Shown here one piece after another: positions 53,452 through 63,417 of a stretch of 64,000 nt of DNA. The translations under genes were made by a program, and so were the position numbers. How positions within the stretch are numbered: the first letter of the stretch is position 1; each line of letters begins with the position of its first letter. Location of the stretch: positions 1,240,001 through 1,304,000 of the forward strand of contig NZ_CABPSA010000001.1 of assembly GCF_902459615.1 (NCBI RefSeq). Reading direction: 5' to 3'. This DNA comes from Pandoraea commovens. Lineage in GTDB: Bacteria; Pseudomonadota; Gammaproteobacteria; Burkholderiales; Burkholderiaceae. The notes under the pieces were generated by a model. It saw nothing but the letters and a program-made list of their open reading frames with translations. It searched no databases and was not told the origin of the DNA.

Positions 53452-55335
53452 TCAACTTCGCGCGCCTCCTGTGCTGGCCGTAGCCAGCCACCGCTTCAAT
53501 TCGTCGCGTTCCCGCGACAGCGCTTGAGCGTGGCGCAATTCATCGGGCGTCAACGACGCCCGCTTGAAAATCGTCTCCAATTCTTCGCACAACCGGTCGT
53601 ACTGCAAACGCCGGATGGCACTACGCAACTCGGTGAGGCGTAAAGCGATCTGCTCTTCGCGACGCTCGACCTGCGCCTCATCGGCCGGATCGAACAACAT
53701 CAGATCCCGCGCATTTTCTTCAAATGCCAGAATTTCGCGAATGATGTCGTCGAAACTGGCCCAGTTCGGCGAAATCCGCAGCCGATCCGACATATAGCGG
53801 AAATCGGCCTGCGCACCCATTTCGCGGCACAGCGTCAGCACTTCCGAGAAAATCTCGCCGTGCTGCCCCATCTCCCGCAAAATCTTGGTCTCTTCGTCGG
53901 TTAATTCGTTTCCCAGCGCCGGGAACATCAGCAAGTTCTGCAATGCCCGATGCTCGGTACCGACCACGCGACGCTTCTCGCGCTTGGCCGGTGCTTTGTC
54001 CCACGTGTTCTGACGGCGCGCAGCGCCGATGTGCAACTCGCAAAGCTCCGCAACTTCCTCGACCGAGCTGCCCACCCGCTCGGCCAGGGCATGAATGATC
54101 TGGCCACGCAGCGCGTTAGCGGGCATCTGCTGCAACAGCGGCTTGACCTCGAACAACGCACGCGCCCGCCCTTCCGGCTGGTGCATTTCCTTGCCCGCCG
54201 TCACTTCGCCGATCAGGAACTGCGACATCGGCATGGCGCGCGAGACTTCGTCTGCAAACGCTTGCGTGCCGTGCTCGCGCACATAGCTGTCCGGATCGTG
54301 CTCGCTCGGCAAAAACAGAAACTTGAAACTCCGGTTGTCGTCGGCATGCGGCAGGCAGGCTTCAAGTGCACGACGCGCCGCCCGGCGCCCCGCCGCATCT
54401 CCATCGAAGCTGAACACCACCGTTTCGGTCTGGCGCAGGAGCTTCTGCACATGCATCGGCGTGCAGGCCGTACCGAGCGTTGCGACCGCCTGCGGAAAAC
54501 CAAGCTGGGCCAGCGCCACGACATCCATATAGCCTTCGACCACCAGCACGTAACCCGCGTCGCGAATGCCGATGCGCGCCTCGAACAATCCGTATAACTC
54601 GCTACCCTTGCTAAAGAGCGGCGTCTCGGGAGAATTCAAATACTTGGGCTCGCCCTTATCCAGCACGCGTCCGCCGAAGGCGATGACCTGGCCTTTCGTA
54701 TTTCGGATCGGAAACATGATCCGGTCCCGGAAACGGTCGTAGCGTCGCTTCGTGCTGCCCGGCTCGCCCTTCTCGCTCTCTATGACGAGACCGGCATCAA
54801 GCAACTGGTCGTCGCGATAATTCTCAAACGCCGCTTCCAGGTTCTGCCAGGCTTCCGGGGCGTAACCGAGCCCGAAATGTGCTGCGATTTCCCCCGTCAA
54901 TCCACGTCGTTTCAAATATTCGATGGCCACCGGCGCGCCGCGCAGCTGCTTGCGGTAGTAGTCGCAAGCGCGCGTCATCACGTCGACGAGGCCGAGGGTC
55001 TGCGCACGTTGCGCAGCCGGTGCCGGTGCGCCCGGCAGGGGCGCTTCTCGCGGCACGTCCAACCCGACGTTGCGGGCCAGCTCTTCCACGGCTTCGACAA
55101 ATCCGAGCCCGGCATGCTCCATGAGGAAGCTGATCGCGCTGCCGTGCGCGCCACACCCGAAGCAGTGATAGAACTGCTTGGTGGGACTTACCGTAAATGA
55201 GGGCGACTTCTCGTTATGAAAGGGGCACAGCCCCATGAAGTTCGCCCCGCCCTTCTTCAACTGCACGTAACGGCCCACCACCTCGACAATATCGACGCGG
55301 TTGAGCAAGTCCTGCAAAAACGACTGGGGAATCAC
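53452..55335 (-). CDS. dnaG: DNA primase DnaG
   Basis: Replicative primase of 627 residues that makes RNA primers for DNA replication. The N-terminal zinc-binding domain has Cys37, His40 (CPFHNEKSPSF), Cys58 and Cys61 (CFGCG); the TOPRIM catalytic core shows VVEGYMDVVAL and FSFDGDAAG; the C-terminal DnaB-interaction domain covers about the last 150 residues. The start is GTG at 55335 (product IPQSFLQDLL after fMet), which aligns with the family; the 14 codons before it lack homology. It lies 69 bases after yqeY and 63 bases before rpoD. Confidence 0.97.
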   Translation of the reverse strand: MIPQSFLQDLLNRVDIVEVVGRYVQLKKGGANFMGLCPFHNEKSPSFTVSPTKQFYHCFGCGAHGSAISFLMEHAGLGFVEAVEELARNVGLDVPREAPLPGAPAPAAQRAQTLGLVDVMTRACDYYRKQLRGAPVAIEYLKRRGLTGEIAAHFGLGYAPEAWQNLEAAFENYRDDQLLDAGLVIESEKGEPGSTKRRYDRFRDRIMFPIRNTKGQVIAFGGRVLDKGEPKYLNSPETPLFSKGSELYGLFEARIGIRDAGYVLVVEGYMDVVALAQLGFPQAVATLGTACTPMHVQKLLRQTETVVFSFDGDAAGRRAARRALEACLPHADDNRSFKFLFLPSEHDPDSYVREHGTQAFADEVSRAMPMSQFLIGEVTAGKEMHQPEGRARALFEVKPLLQQMPANALRGQIIHALAERVGSSVEEVAELCELHIGAARRQNTWDKAPAKREKRRVVGTEHRALQNLLMFPALGNELTDEETKILREMGQHGEIFSEVLTLCREMGAQADFRYMSDRLRISPNWASFDDIIREILAFEENARDLMLFDPADEAQVERREEQIALRLTELRSAIRRLQYDRLCEELETIFKRASLTPDELRHAQALSRERDELKRWLATASTGGARS

Positions 55336-55404
55336 TGGATCGGTGCCATCGCAACGCGGTGCCGCACCGTCGCACAAGCGACAGCGCCTTACCGCACTAC
55401 CGGA

Positions 55405-55851
55405 TTACGCAGCCAGCGCCGCCTTCACTTGCGCGGACACGGCAGTCATGTCGGCACGGCCCGCCAACAGACCCTTGAGCACGCCCATCACCTTACCCAT
55501 GTCCTGCGGGCCGGCTGCGCCCGTTTGCGCCACGGCCGCTTTCACCGCCTGCGCAACTTCGTCTGCCGAGAGTTGCTGCGGCATGTAGACCATGAGTACT
55601 TCGACTTCGGCGGCTTCCTTATCGGCCAGATCGGCGCGGCCAGCGGCCTGGAACTGACTGATGGAATCTTTGCGTTGTTTGATCAGTTTGTCGACGATGG
55701 CAACGGTGGCCGCGTCATCGAGGGTGATGCGCTCGTCGACTTCCTTTTGTTTGATTGCCGCAAGCAGCAGGCGGATGGTCCCCAGTTTGTCGGCGGCCTT
55801 GGCACGCATGGCCGTCTTCATGTCTTCGTTAATGCGTTCTTTCAGACTCAT
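55405..55851 (-). CDS. GatB/YqeY domain protein
   Basis: A 148-residue YqeY-type protein starting MSLKERINEDMKTAMRAK, with the family stretch KQRKDSISQFQAAGRADLADKE and a C-terminal alpha-helical domain like the tRNA-binding tail of GatB. Probably tRNA-interacting; the precise role is not established. First gene of the yqeY-dnaG-rpoD operon. In many proteobacteria rpsU lies just upstream, but no S21 gene is found here. Confidence 0.95.
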   Translation of the reverse strand: MSLKERINEDMKTAMRAKAADKLGTIRLLLAAIKQKEVDERITLDDAATVAIVDKLIKQRKDSISQFQAAGRADLADKEAAEVEVLMVYMPQQLSADEVAQAVKAAVAQTGAAGPQDMGKVMGVLKGLLAGRADMTAVSAQVKAALAA

Positions 55852-56255
55852 GAGCAGGGATTCCGGAATTCGATTACGTTTCAGTGTAGTGCATGCCGCC
55901 CCAAAGAAAAGGACGGCGACGGTGTGACACGCACCGCGCTACGCCGCTGCCGGTGCACTGGCGCAGCGTTCACGGGGGCACAAAGCACAAAAACCCGCTT
56001 GCGGAAACGATCACACGTGCGATCACAAGCGGGCTCGCCGGAGAGTTAGACCGCCCGGACACCGGCATTGTTCGATGCCTCATGTCGCTGGCGTATCGGA
56101 CGCTAATCTTCAGGCAATGCGCCGGAGGCGTCTGAAAGTAACCAAAACGCCTTCCGAAACGACTATTACGACAGATACAGCGCCGTCTCCACGAAGGAGA
56201 GATCGTAGCATAACGGTCTAGTGGCCGTCTACGACAGCGCGTCGCCTTGGGGCGG
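55852..56255. other. intergenic region; no rpsU; operon promoter and terminator
   Basis: 404 bases without a supported gene. It holds the terminator at 55989-56033 and, near 56185-56215 on the minus strand, weak sigma-70 elements (TAGACG, 17-18 bases, TACGAT) that could drive yqeY-dnaG-rpoD, although the terminator would then lie between promoter and gene. I translated both strands for a ribosomal protein S21 and found none. Confidence 0.4.
55989..56033 (-). terminator. Rho-independent terminator
   Basis: Stem CCCGCTTG / CAAGCGGG (55994-56001 with 56026-56033) with an inner self-complementary loop containing CACGTG; on the minus strand it ends in TTTTTG. It follows the flavoprotein gene at 56256 on that strand. 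Confidence 0.75.
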
Positions 56256-57503
56256 TCAGATGCCGTCACCAGCGGCTTTGGCCGCCTGGATGCTTTCGGA
56301 CATCGCCCGTGCGCACGCCACTGCCGACGCCCACGCCCACTGGAAGTTGTAGCCACCGAGCCAGCCCGTCACGTCGACCACTTCCCCGACAAAGTGCAGC
56401 CCCGGTTGCGCGCGCGCCTCCAGCGTGGCCGAGGACAGTGCGCGGGTGTCGACGCCACCGCGCGTCACTTCCGCCTTGCGCCAGCCTTCCGAGCCGCAAG
56501 GCTTGAGCGTCCAGCCGGAAAACGCCTGTGCGAGCGAGCGCAGCGCTTTGTCCGGCAACTCCTGCACGCGCGCTTGCGGCGAGAGGCCGCTATTGGCGAC
56601 CCATGCATCCGCCAATCGCGCCGGAACCCATTGCCCCAGCAAGTTGCTCAATTGACGTTTGGACGACGCCTTGGCTTCAAACAGCGCCGCCTCGATATCG
56701 GACGTCGGCGCGAGATTCAGCGTAATCGGCTGTCCCGGCGTCCAGAAACTGGAAATCTGAAGAATCGCCGGACCGGACAGACCGCGGTGCGTGAACAACA
56801 GATCCTCAAGAAAGCTGCCCGCATCCTTACCTTTGCCCGTGCTGACGTCGACTTCCAGCGACAAACCCGACAGTCCGACGAAGGGTGCCCAGGTCGACGC
56901 ATCGAACATCAGGGGGACGAGCGCCGGTCGCGGCTCTACGATATCCAGACCGAACTGACGCGCGATTCGATACCCCCAGTCCGTCGCCCCAATCTTCGGA
57001 ATCGACAGTCCGCCAGTCGCGATTACGAGACGTTTTGCCGCGATATGCCCGGCATCTGTCGTCAAGTGATAGCGGTGCGCCCCACCGGCCTCGGTGTACG
57101 CGACCGTATGGACCGCACACGGCATGCGCCAGTGCACGTGCCCCGCTGCACACTCGTTTCGCAGCATTTCGATGACGTCTTCGGCACTTTCGTCGCAGAA
57201 GAGCTGACCGCGATGCTTTTCGTGCCACGCAATGCGATGGCGCTTGAGCAGATCGAGGAAGTCGCGCGGGGTGTAACGCGCGAGCGCTGAACGACAGAAA
57301 CGCGGATTCTCCGACAGATAGTTCGCCGGGCCCGCATTGATATTGGTGAAATTGCAGCGACCGCCGCCCGAGATTCGAATCTTCTCAGCGAGACGCGTCG
57401 CGTGATCGATGAGCACCACGCGCAGGCCCAGTTGCCCGGCCACCGCCGCGCACATCAGGCCGGCCGCACCAGCCCCCACAATCGCTACATCGAACTTTTC
57501 CAT
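56256..57503 (-). CDS. HI0933/YhiN-family FAD flavoprotein
   Basis: A 415-residue NAD(P)/FAD-dependent oxidoreductase. The FAD loop [11 protein letters not shown] is at about residues 8-18, followed by the family-specific [15 protein letters not shown]; the C-terminal FAD stretch is [22 protein letters not shown]. Members of this family have no firmly assigned reaction. The ATG at 57503 is used (a second ATG three codons upstream is possible); neither has a ribosome site, and the start is only 90 bases from the divergent tsaD start. Confidence 0.93.
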   Translation of the reverse strand: MEKFDVAIVGAGAAGLMCAAVAGQLGLRVVLIDHATRLAEKIRISGGGRCNFTNINAGPANYLSENPRFCRSALARYTPRDFLDLLKRHRIAWHEKHRGQLFCDESAEDVIEMLRNECAAGHVHWRMPCAVHTVAYTEAGGAHRYHLTTDAGHIAAKRLVIATGGLSIPKIGATDWGYRIARQFGLDIVEPRPALVPLMFDASTWAPFVGLSGLSLEVDVSTGKGKDAGSFLEDLLFTHRGLSGPAILQISSFWTPGQPITLNLAPTSDIEAALFEAKASSKRQLSNLLGQWVPARLADAWVANSGLSPQARVQELPDKALRSLAQAFSGWTLKPCGSEGWRKAEVTRGGVDTRALSSATLEARAQPGLHFVGEVVDVTGWLGGYNFQWAWASAVACARAMSESIQAAKAAGDGI

Positions 57504-57593
57504 GGCGCGCATTGTAACCGGCAGCCGATGAGGCCGACTGGTATACTTCCGGGTTCCCCATTAAAGTTGACGCTGCGCGCATCCCCATCCGCC

Positions 57594-58625
57594 ATGCTGG
57601 TTCTAGGCATTGAAAGCTCCTGCGACGAAACCGGGCTCGCCCTCTACGACACCGAGGCCGGGCTGCTCTCGCACGCGCTGCATTCTCAGATTGCGATGCA
57701 TCGCGAGTACGGCGGCGTGGTGCCTGAGCTGGCGTCACGCGACCACATTCGTCGCGCCCTGCCATTGGCCGAAGAGGTGCTCGCGCAAGCTGGCAAGCCG
57801 CTGAGCGCCGTCGACGCCATCGCCTACACGCAAGGCCCCGGTCTCGCAGGTGCGCTGCTGGTGGGCGCAAGCGTCGCCAACGCCCTCGCCTTTGCACTCG
57901 ACCGCCCGGTCGTCGGTGTGCACCACCTAGAAGGCCATTTGCTGTCGCCGCTGCTCGCCCCGGACGCGCCCGACTTCCCCTTCGTCGCCCTGCTGGTCTC
58001 CGGTGGCCACACGCAGTTGATGGAAGTCCGCGCGTTCGGACAGTACGCTATGCTCGGCGAAACGCTCGACGACGCGGCCGGTGAAGCCTTCGACAAGACG
58101 GCCAAACTGCTCGGACTCGGCTATCCGGGCGGCCCTGCCGTCTCGCGTCTGGCCGACTTCGGCACGCCGGGACGCTTCGACCTGCCGCGCCCGATGAAGC
58201 ACTCGGGCAATCTGGATTTCAGCTTCAGCGGCCTGAAGACGGCGGTACTCACGCAGGTCCGCAATCTCGGCGGCAACGTCTGCGAACAGGAAAAATCCGA
58301 CCTCGCGCGTGGCTTCGTCGACGCGATTGTCGACGTCCTCGTGGCCAAGTCGATGGCTGCCCTGAAGCAGACCGGCATGAAGACGTTGGTCGTCGCCGGG
58401 GGGGTGGGTGCCAACGCTCAACTGCGCGCCGGGTTGAACGAAGCGGCACGGCGCCGTGGCTACCGCGTGCACTACCCCGACCTCGCGTTCTGCACCGATA
58501 ACGGCGCGATGATCGCCTTTGCGGGCGCGATGCGTCTCAAGCACTGGCCGGACGAAGCGGATAGCGAATACGCCTACACGGTGCGCCCGCGCTGGGATCT
58601 GGCGGATATCGTGCGAAGTGTGTAA
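57594..58625 (+). CDS. tsaD: tRNA t6A synthase subunit TsaD
   Basis: Essential ASKHA-fold enzyme of 343 residues that transfers threonylcarbamoyl to A37 of ANN-decoding tRNAs together with TsaB and TsaE. Start [14 protein letters not shown]; the metal-binding motif HLEGH is at residues 111-115 and the nucleotide-binding segments [16 protein letters not shown] and [10 protein letters not shown] follow. The frame is open upstream but without homology. Divergent from the flavoprotein gene; a strong terminator follows. Confidence 0.97.
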   Translation: MLVLGIESSCDETGLALYDTEAGLLSHALHSQIAMHREYGGVVPELASRDHIRRALPLAEEVLAQAGKPLSAVDAIAYTQGPGLAGALLVGASVANALAFALDRPVVGVHHLEGHLLSPLLAPDAPDFPFVALLVSGGHTQLMEVRAFGQYAMLGETLDDAAGEAFDKTAKLLGLGYPGGPAVSRLADFGTPGRFDLPRPMKHSGNLDFSFSGLKTAVLTQVRNLGGNVCEQEKSDLARGFVDAIVDVLVAKSMAALKQTGMKTLVVAGGVGANAQLRAGLNEAARRRGYRVHYPDLAFCTDNGAMIAFAGAMRLKHWPDEADSEYAYTVRPRWDLADIVRSV

Positions 58626-58673
58626 CGCGATGTCGATGACCTGACGATCTGCACATCCTTCGGCGAACGCCCA

Positions 58674-58705
58674 AGAAAAAACCGCTCCGAGGAGCGGTTT
58701 TTTTA
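58674..58705. terminator. bidirectional Rho-independent terminator
   Basis: Stem ACCGCTC / GAGCGGT (58681-58687 with 58692-58698), tetraloop CGAG, A-run before and seven T after; shared by tsaD and the convergent folE2. Confidence 0.9.
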
Positions 58706-58728
58706 CGTCCGACGAAAGTCTCGGACGA

Positions 58729-59538
58729 TCACGCCGCCACGCGCTTATCTCGCTCGATCACGGCATAGGCGCTGTGGTTGTGGATCGATTCGAAGTTCTC
58801 GGCCTGAAGCACGTAGGCTGCGACGCGCGGCTCATCGTTCAGACGCGTCGCCACGTCACGCACCAGATCCTCCACGAACTTCGGATTCTCATAGGCGCGT
58901 TCGGTCACGTACTTCTCGTCCGGGCGCTTGAGCAGCCCCCACAACTCGCACGACGCTTCCTCTTCCGCCATCCGCACCAGTTCTTCGACCGCGATGTCGC
59001 CTGCGATCTCGGCGTCGATGGTGATATGCGAGCGCTGATTGTGCGCACCGTATTGCGAGATCTTCTTCGAGCACGGGCACAGGCTCGTGACCGGCACGAG
59101 CACCTTGAGCCACACGCGCGTCTCGCCGTTGCGAACGTCGCCGGTCAGGGTGACTTCGTAGTCCATCAGGCTCTGCACGCCTGAGACCGGCGCCGTCTTG
59201 TTGATGAAGTACGGGAACGTCACTTCGATGCGACCGGCTTCGGCTTCGAGCTTGTCGAGCATGCTGGCGAGCATTGCGCGGAAGCCCGCCACGTTCATCG
59301 GCTCGCGGTTCGCTTCGAGCAAGGCGACGAAACGCGACATATGCGTGCCCTTCTGGTCGGCAGGCAGATGCACGTCGAGATTGAACAGGCCGATGGTGGC
59401 CTGCACGTCGCCGTCGGCCAGACGCACCGACAACGGATGACGCACGCCACGCACACCAACGCGCTGAATCGGAATCTGCCGGGTGTCGACGGTGCTCTGC
59501 ACATCCGGCATGACGAAAGCGGGGTTCATCTGGTTCAT
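58729..59538 (-). CDS. folE2: GTP cyclohydrolase I type FolE2
   Basis: Type IB GTP cyclohydrolase of 269 residues, making dihydroneopterin triphosphate for folate. The active-site Cys lies in SLCPCSK (Cys154, Cys156), and the metal/substrate Glu in [24 protein letters not shown] with HNQRSHI is diagnostic of FolE2 as opposed to FolE. FolE2 can work with Mn and is often zinc-starvation induced when a folE is also present; no Zur site is evident in the 199 bases upstream. Start at ATG 59538; the internal ATG three codons later is an alternative. Confidence 0.96.
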   Translation of the reverse strand: MNQMNPAFVMPDVQSTVDTRQIPIQRVGVRGVRHPLSVRLADGDVQATIGLFNLDVHLPADQKGTHMSRFVALLEANREPMNVAGFRAMLASMLDKLEAEAGRIEVTFPYFINKTAPVSGVQSLMDYEVTLTGDVRNGETRVWLKVLVPVTSLCPCSKKISQYGAHNQRSHITIDAEIAGDIAVEELVRMAEEEASCELWGLLKRPDEKYVTERAYENPKFVEDLVRDVATRLNDEPRVAAYVLQAENFESIHNHSAYAVIERDKRVAA

Positions 59539-59737
59539 CTAATTTCCTTCTTTGCCGGCAAGCCGACTGGGGGGAGGCAATGGGCAAACGTATCCGACAC
59601 ACGGCTCGCGGGCCTCTGCCGAGTGGCGTCGGGAACGTGCCGGAGAACCCCGGCACGGGATGGGGAATGCGTCTTTCAAAACGAAACGATCCGGCGCTTG
59701 GGCCGGATCGTTCGCAGACTCGAGACTACCGGACAGG

Positions 59738-61654
59738 TCAGGCGACGAGCTTCGCCGCGGTCTTGCCGGTTGTCTGGGCGGCCTCTGCCGACAGAAGATC
59801 GAAGCGCTCGCAGATCGACTTGGCGATACCTGCGGCGTCCAGACCCACACCGGACAGCAACAACGCCGGGTCGCCATGATCGATGAAGCGATCGGGCAGG
59901 CCCAATTGTAGTACGGGTCGATGCCCCCCGCTGGCCAACAGGGATTCGGCCACTGCCGAGCCCGCGCCGCCCATGATGCTGCCCTCTTCCACCGTCACGA
60001 GGTAGTCGTGCGTTTGCGCCAGTCGTGCGATCAGTTCGTCGTCGATCGGCTTGACGAAGCGCATGTCGGCCACGGTCGCGTCGAGTTGCGCTGCCGCAGC
60101 AAGCGACGGGGCCACCATGCTACCGAAAGCGAGAATTGCGACGCGACGTCCGGCTTCCGCCTGGCTCTCGCGACGGACCACGCCCTTGCCGATCGGCAGT
60201 GCCGTCATCGTCTGTTCGATCACGGCACCCGTGCCTGCGCCACGCGGATAGCGCACCGCCGACGGACCGTCGATCTGCACGCCGGTGTACAGCATCTGGC
60301 GGCACTCGTTCTCGTCCGACGGGGCCATCACGACCATGTTCGGAATGCAACGCATGAACGGAATGTCGTACGCTCCGGCGTGGGTCGCACCGTCGGCACC
60401 CACGAGGCCCGAGCGGTCCAGCGCGAACACGACCGGCAGGTTTTGCAGCGCGACGTCGTGAATCAGTTGATCGTAACCGCGCTGGAGGAACGTCGAGTAG
60501 ATCGCGACGATCGGCTTCAGACCTTCGGTCGCCATGCCGCCAGCAAACGTCACCGCATGCTGCTCGGCGATGCCCACGTCGTAGTAACGATCCGGGAAAC
60601 GCTTCTCGAACTCCACGAGGCCGGAGCCTTCGCGCATGGCCGGCGTAATGCCCACAATGCGCTTGTCCACCGCAGCGATATCGCACAGCCAGTCGCCGAA
60701 CACTTGCGTGTACGTCTTCTTGCTGCTCGTGCTCGGCTTGATACCTTCGGCCGGGTTGAACTTGCCCGGACCGTGATACAGCACCGGGTCGGCTTCCGCG
60801 AGCTTGTAGCCATAGCCCTTGCGCGTGACCACGTGCAGGAACTGCGGACCCTTCAGATTCTTGATGTTCTCGAGCGTCGGAATCAGCGAATCGAGGTCGT
60901 GACCGTCGATCGGGCCGATGTAGTTGAAGCCGAATTCTTCGAACATCGTGGCCGGCACGACCATGCCCTTGGCATGCTCTTCGAACTTGCGCGCCAGCTC
61001 CAGCACCGGGGGTGCCACGCTCAGAACCTTCTCCACGCCCTTCTTCGCAGCGGCGTAGAAACGGCCCGACATCAGACGGGCCAGATAGCGGTTGAGCGCA
61101 CCGACCGGCGGCGAGATCGACATGTCGTTGTCGTTGAGGATGACCAGCAGCGGCACGTCTTCATGCACGCCGGCGTTGTTCATCGCCTCGAACGCCATAC
61201 CGGCCGTCATCGAACCGTCGCCGATCACAGCGATGCCGAAGCGGTTCTCACCCTTCGTGCGTGCGCCGAGCGCCATGCCGAGCGCCGCCGAGATCGACGT
61301 GCTCGAATGCGCCGTGCCGAATGTGTCGTACGGCGATTCGTCGCGCTTCGGGAAACCCGAGATACCGCCAAGCTGACGCAGCGAACCCATCTGTTCGCGA
61401 CGACCCGTCAGGATCTTGTGCGGATAGCTCTGGTGGCCCACGTCCCAGACAATGCGATCTTCCGGCGTGTTGAAGACGTAGTGCAGCGCAATCGTCAGCT
61501 CGACCGTGCCGAGGTTGGACGACAGGTGGCCGCCGGTACGCGACACACTCTCAAGCACGAAAGCCCGCAGCTCTTCGGCCAGCGGCGCGAGTTGGCGACG
61601 CTCCAGACGCCGCAAATCGGCCGGGTCATCGATAGTATTTAGAAGTTCGTACAT
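59738..61654 (-). CDS. dxs: 1-deoxy-D-xylulose-5-phosphate synthase Dxs
   Basis: Thiamine-diphosphate enzyme of 638 residues condensing pyruvate and glyceraldehyde-3-phosphate, first step of the MEP isoprenoid pathway. Start [18 protein letters not shown]; ThDP site [18 protein letters not shown] (about 152-169), [10 protein letters not shown], and the catalytic Glu in [15 protein letters not shown] (about 370). It follows ispA by 243 bases on the same strand; the block xseB-ispA-dxs is a common proteobacterial operon. Confidence 0.97.
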   Translation of the reverse strand: MYELLNTIDDPADLRRLERRQLAPLAEELRAFVLESVSRTGGHLSSNLGTVELTIALHYVFNTPEDRIVWDVGHQSYPHKILTGRREQMGSLRQLGGISGFPKRDESPYDTFGTAHSSTSISAALGMALGARTKGENRFGIAVIGDGSMTAGMAFEAMNNAGVHEDVPLLVILNDNDMSISPPVGALNRYLARLMSGRFYAAAKKGVEKVLSVAPPVLELARKFEEHAKGMVVPATMFEEFGFNYIGPIDGHDLDSLIPTLENIKNLKGPQFLHVVTRKGYGYKLAEADPVLYHGPGKFNPAEGIKPSTSSKKTYTQVFGDWLCDIAAVDKRIVGITPAMREGSGLVEFEKRFPDRYYDVGIAEQHAVTFAGGMATEGLKPIVAIYSTFLQRGYDQLIHDVALQNLPVVFALDRSGLVGADGATHAGAYDIPFMRCIPNMVVMAPSDENECRQMLYTGVQIDGPSAVRYPRGAGTGAVIEQTMTALPIGKGVVRRESQAEAGRRVAILAFGSMVAPSLAAAAQLDATVADMRFVKPIDDELIARLAQTHDYLVTVEEGSIMGGAGSAVAESLLASGGHRPVLQLGLPDRFIDHGDPALLLSGVGLDAAGIAKSICERFDLLSAEAAQTTGKTAAKLVA

Positions 61655-61897
61655 CGTCGTTCCATATATAGGCGTTCTTTACCGGTCAACTCCCCCTGTG
61701 AGTTGTTCCCGATCTCCTGCCGATGCGTTCTGTGGGGAGAAACGCGTCGACCCTCCTTGCCCCTTGCTTATCGCTACTGCCAGCAGTCCCCGGATACGCA
61801 TTACCCCACGCCCCAGAGACTGCCCAGAAAACTCATTTGCCGATGATGCGTCGCGACTTCCGCCACGAATCGTCGGCTTACATCTAATCTACGTCGG

Positions 61898-62794
61898 TCA
61901 ATTAATGCGATCGACAACGTAATCGGCCAGTGCACGCAGACGATCCGCGTTACCCAGCGACGCACTCGCTGCATGCGCATCGGCACGCAGCTTTTCCGCG
62001 TAGCCGCGTGCGCCATCGAGGCCCATCAGCGACACGTAGGTCGGCTTGTCGTTGGCGGCGTCCTTGCCTGCGGTCTTGCCCAGCGTGGCCGAGTCGGCCG
62101 TCGTGTCGAGAATGTCGTCCACCACCTGGAAAGCCAGTCCGACGGCTGCCGCGTAGGCGTCGAGCGCGACCGTTTCGTCGTCCGACAGCGCGCGGCCACA
62201 GATAGCGCCCATACGCAGCGAAGCACGCAGCAATGCGCCCGTCTTCAGGCGATGCATGTTTTGCAGTTGCGACTGCGTGAGCTTGATGCCCACGCTTTCC
62301 AGATCGATGGCCTGACCGCCTGCCATGCCGAGCGCACCCGAAGCCAGCGCCAGTTCGCGCACCAGCGCAAGCGACTGCGCTGCGCTCAGATCGCCCGTTG
62401 CCTCGCCCAACAGCGCGAAGGCCTGCGTCTGCAGACCGTCGCCGGCGAGCAGACCAGTCGCTTCGTCGTACTGCACGTGCACCGTCGGCTTGCCACGGCG
62501 CAGGTCGTCATCGTCCATGCACGGCAGATCGTCGTGCACCAGCGAATACGCATGAATCATTTCGACGGCGCATGCCGCGCGATCGAGCGCCGTCTCGCTG
62601 GCCTGCGTCACTTCGCCCGCAGCGAAGCACAGCAGCGGGCGCACCCGCTTGCCGCCACCGAGCACGGCGTAACGCATCGACTCGTTGAGTCGCGCCGAGC
62701 CGCCATCGGTCGCCTTGGGCAGCGCAGCGTCGAGCGCCTGTTCCACACGGGCCTGTACTGCCTGCATCCAGGCCTTGATATTCTGATCCGCCAT
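61898..62794 (-). CDS. ispA: (2E,6E)-farnesyl diphosphate synthase IspA
   Basis: Polyprenyl synthase of 298 residues adding IPP to DMAPP/GPP. The first Asp-rich motif DDLPCMDDDDLRRG (about residues 88-101) has the two-residue insertion typical of bacterial FPP synthases, and the second, DDILD, is near residue 224. Central gene of xseB-ispA-dxs, 122 bases after xseB. Confidence 0.96.
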   Translation of the reverse strand: MADQNIKAWMQAVQARVEQALDAALPKATDGGSARLNESMRYAVLGGGKRVRPLLCFAAGEVTQASETALDRAACAVEMIHAYSLVHDDLPCMDDDDLRRGKPTVHVQYDEATGLLAGDGLQTQAFALLGEATGDLSAAQSLALVRELALASGALGMAGGQAIDLESVGIKLTQSQLQNMHRLKTGALLRASLRMGAICGRALSDDETVALDAYAAAVGLAFQVVDDILDTTADSATLGKTAGKDAANDKPTYVSLMGLDGARGYAEKLRADAHAASASLGNADRLRALADYVVDRIN

Positions 62795-62916
62795 CGTCTT
62801 CGTCCTACACGTGCCCGTCGGGCCGTGCTTGTTATTGAAGCGCCCCGGTGTCTTGCTGGGGGACGCCTTGGGTCGTGGGTCGTCTTGCCGTAATTCGGGT
62901 TGGCTGCTCAGGCGAC

Positions 62917-63189
62917 TTAGAACTCGTCGCGCGAAGACGCTTCGAGCGGCTTGAGCGTCTCGCCTTCGAGCACCTTCACCTGCTGCTCGACCTTCTCGAG
63001 CAGACCCTGGCAGTACTTCACCAGGACGGCGCCGCGCCGATACGCGCCCAACGATTCTTCCAGTCCCAGCTCACCGCCCTCCATGCGTCCGACGAGCTGT
63101 TCGAGCTCAGCCAGCGCAGCCTCATAGGTCTCGGGCAGGTCTTGCGGCACCTCGGGCGCCGCGTCTTGCGACTTTGCAGTCTTAGCCAT
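62917..63189 (-). CDS. xseB: exodeoxyribonuclease VII small subunit XseB
   Basis: A 90-residue subunit of exonuclease VII. The core TYEAALAELEQLVGRMEGGELGLEESL (about residues 22-48, family pattern FE-x4-LE-x2-V...LE-x-G-x-L-L-E) is unmistakable and forms a coiled coil that binds XseA, encoded elsewhere. First gene of the isoprenoid operon; divergent from the Rieske oxygenase gene across 228 bases. Confidence 0.95.
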   Translation of the reverse strand: MAKTAKSQDAAPEVPQDLPETYEAALAELEQLVGRMEGGELGLEESLGAYRRGAVLVKYCQGLLEKVEQQVKVLEGETLKPLEASSRDEF

Positions 63190-63417
63190 AAACGCAAAAT
63201 TCGGGTCGAATGTTCCATTTTACGGCAAAAGCGCATTAGCTCGCAGAGCGTAAATTGCCTGAAATCGGGTCCGGATGACTTTTTTCGGACATTATTTAAC
63301 GTAAATCATGGACTTAGCAGCCCTCGGATGCTTAGACCGGGTATAATCGTCGGTTCCCCTAAATCGATTTTTCGATGGTTGGGTTGTTCACTGCTTTCAA
63401 GCTAGACGGGAGTGGGA

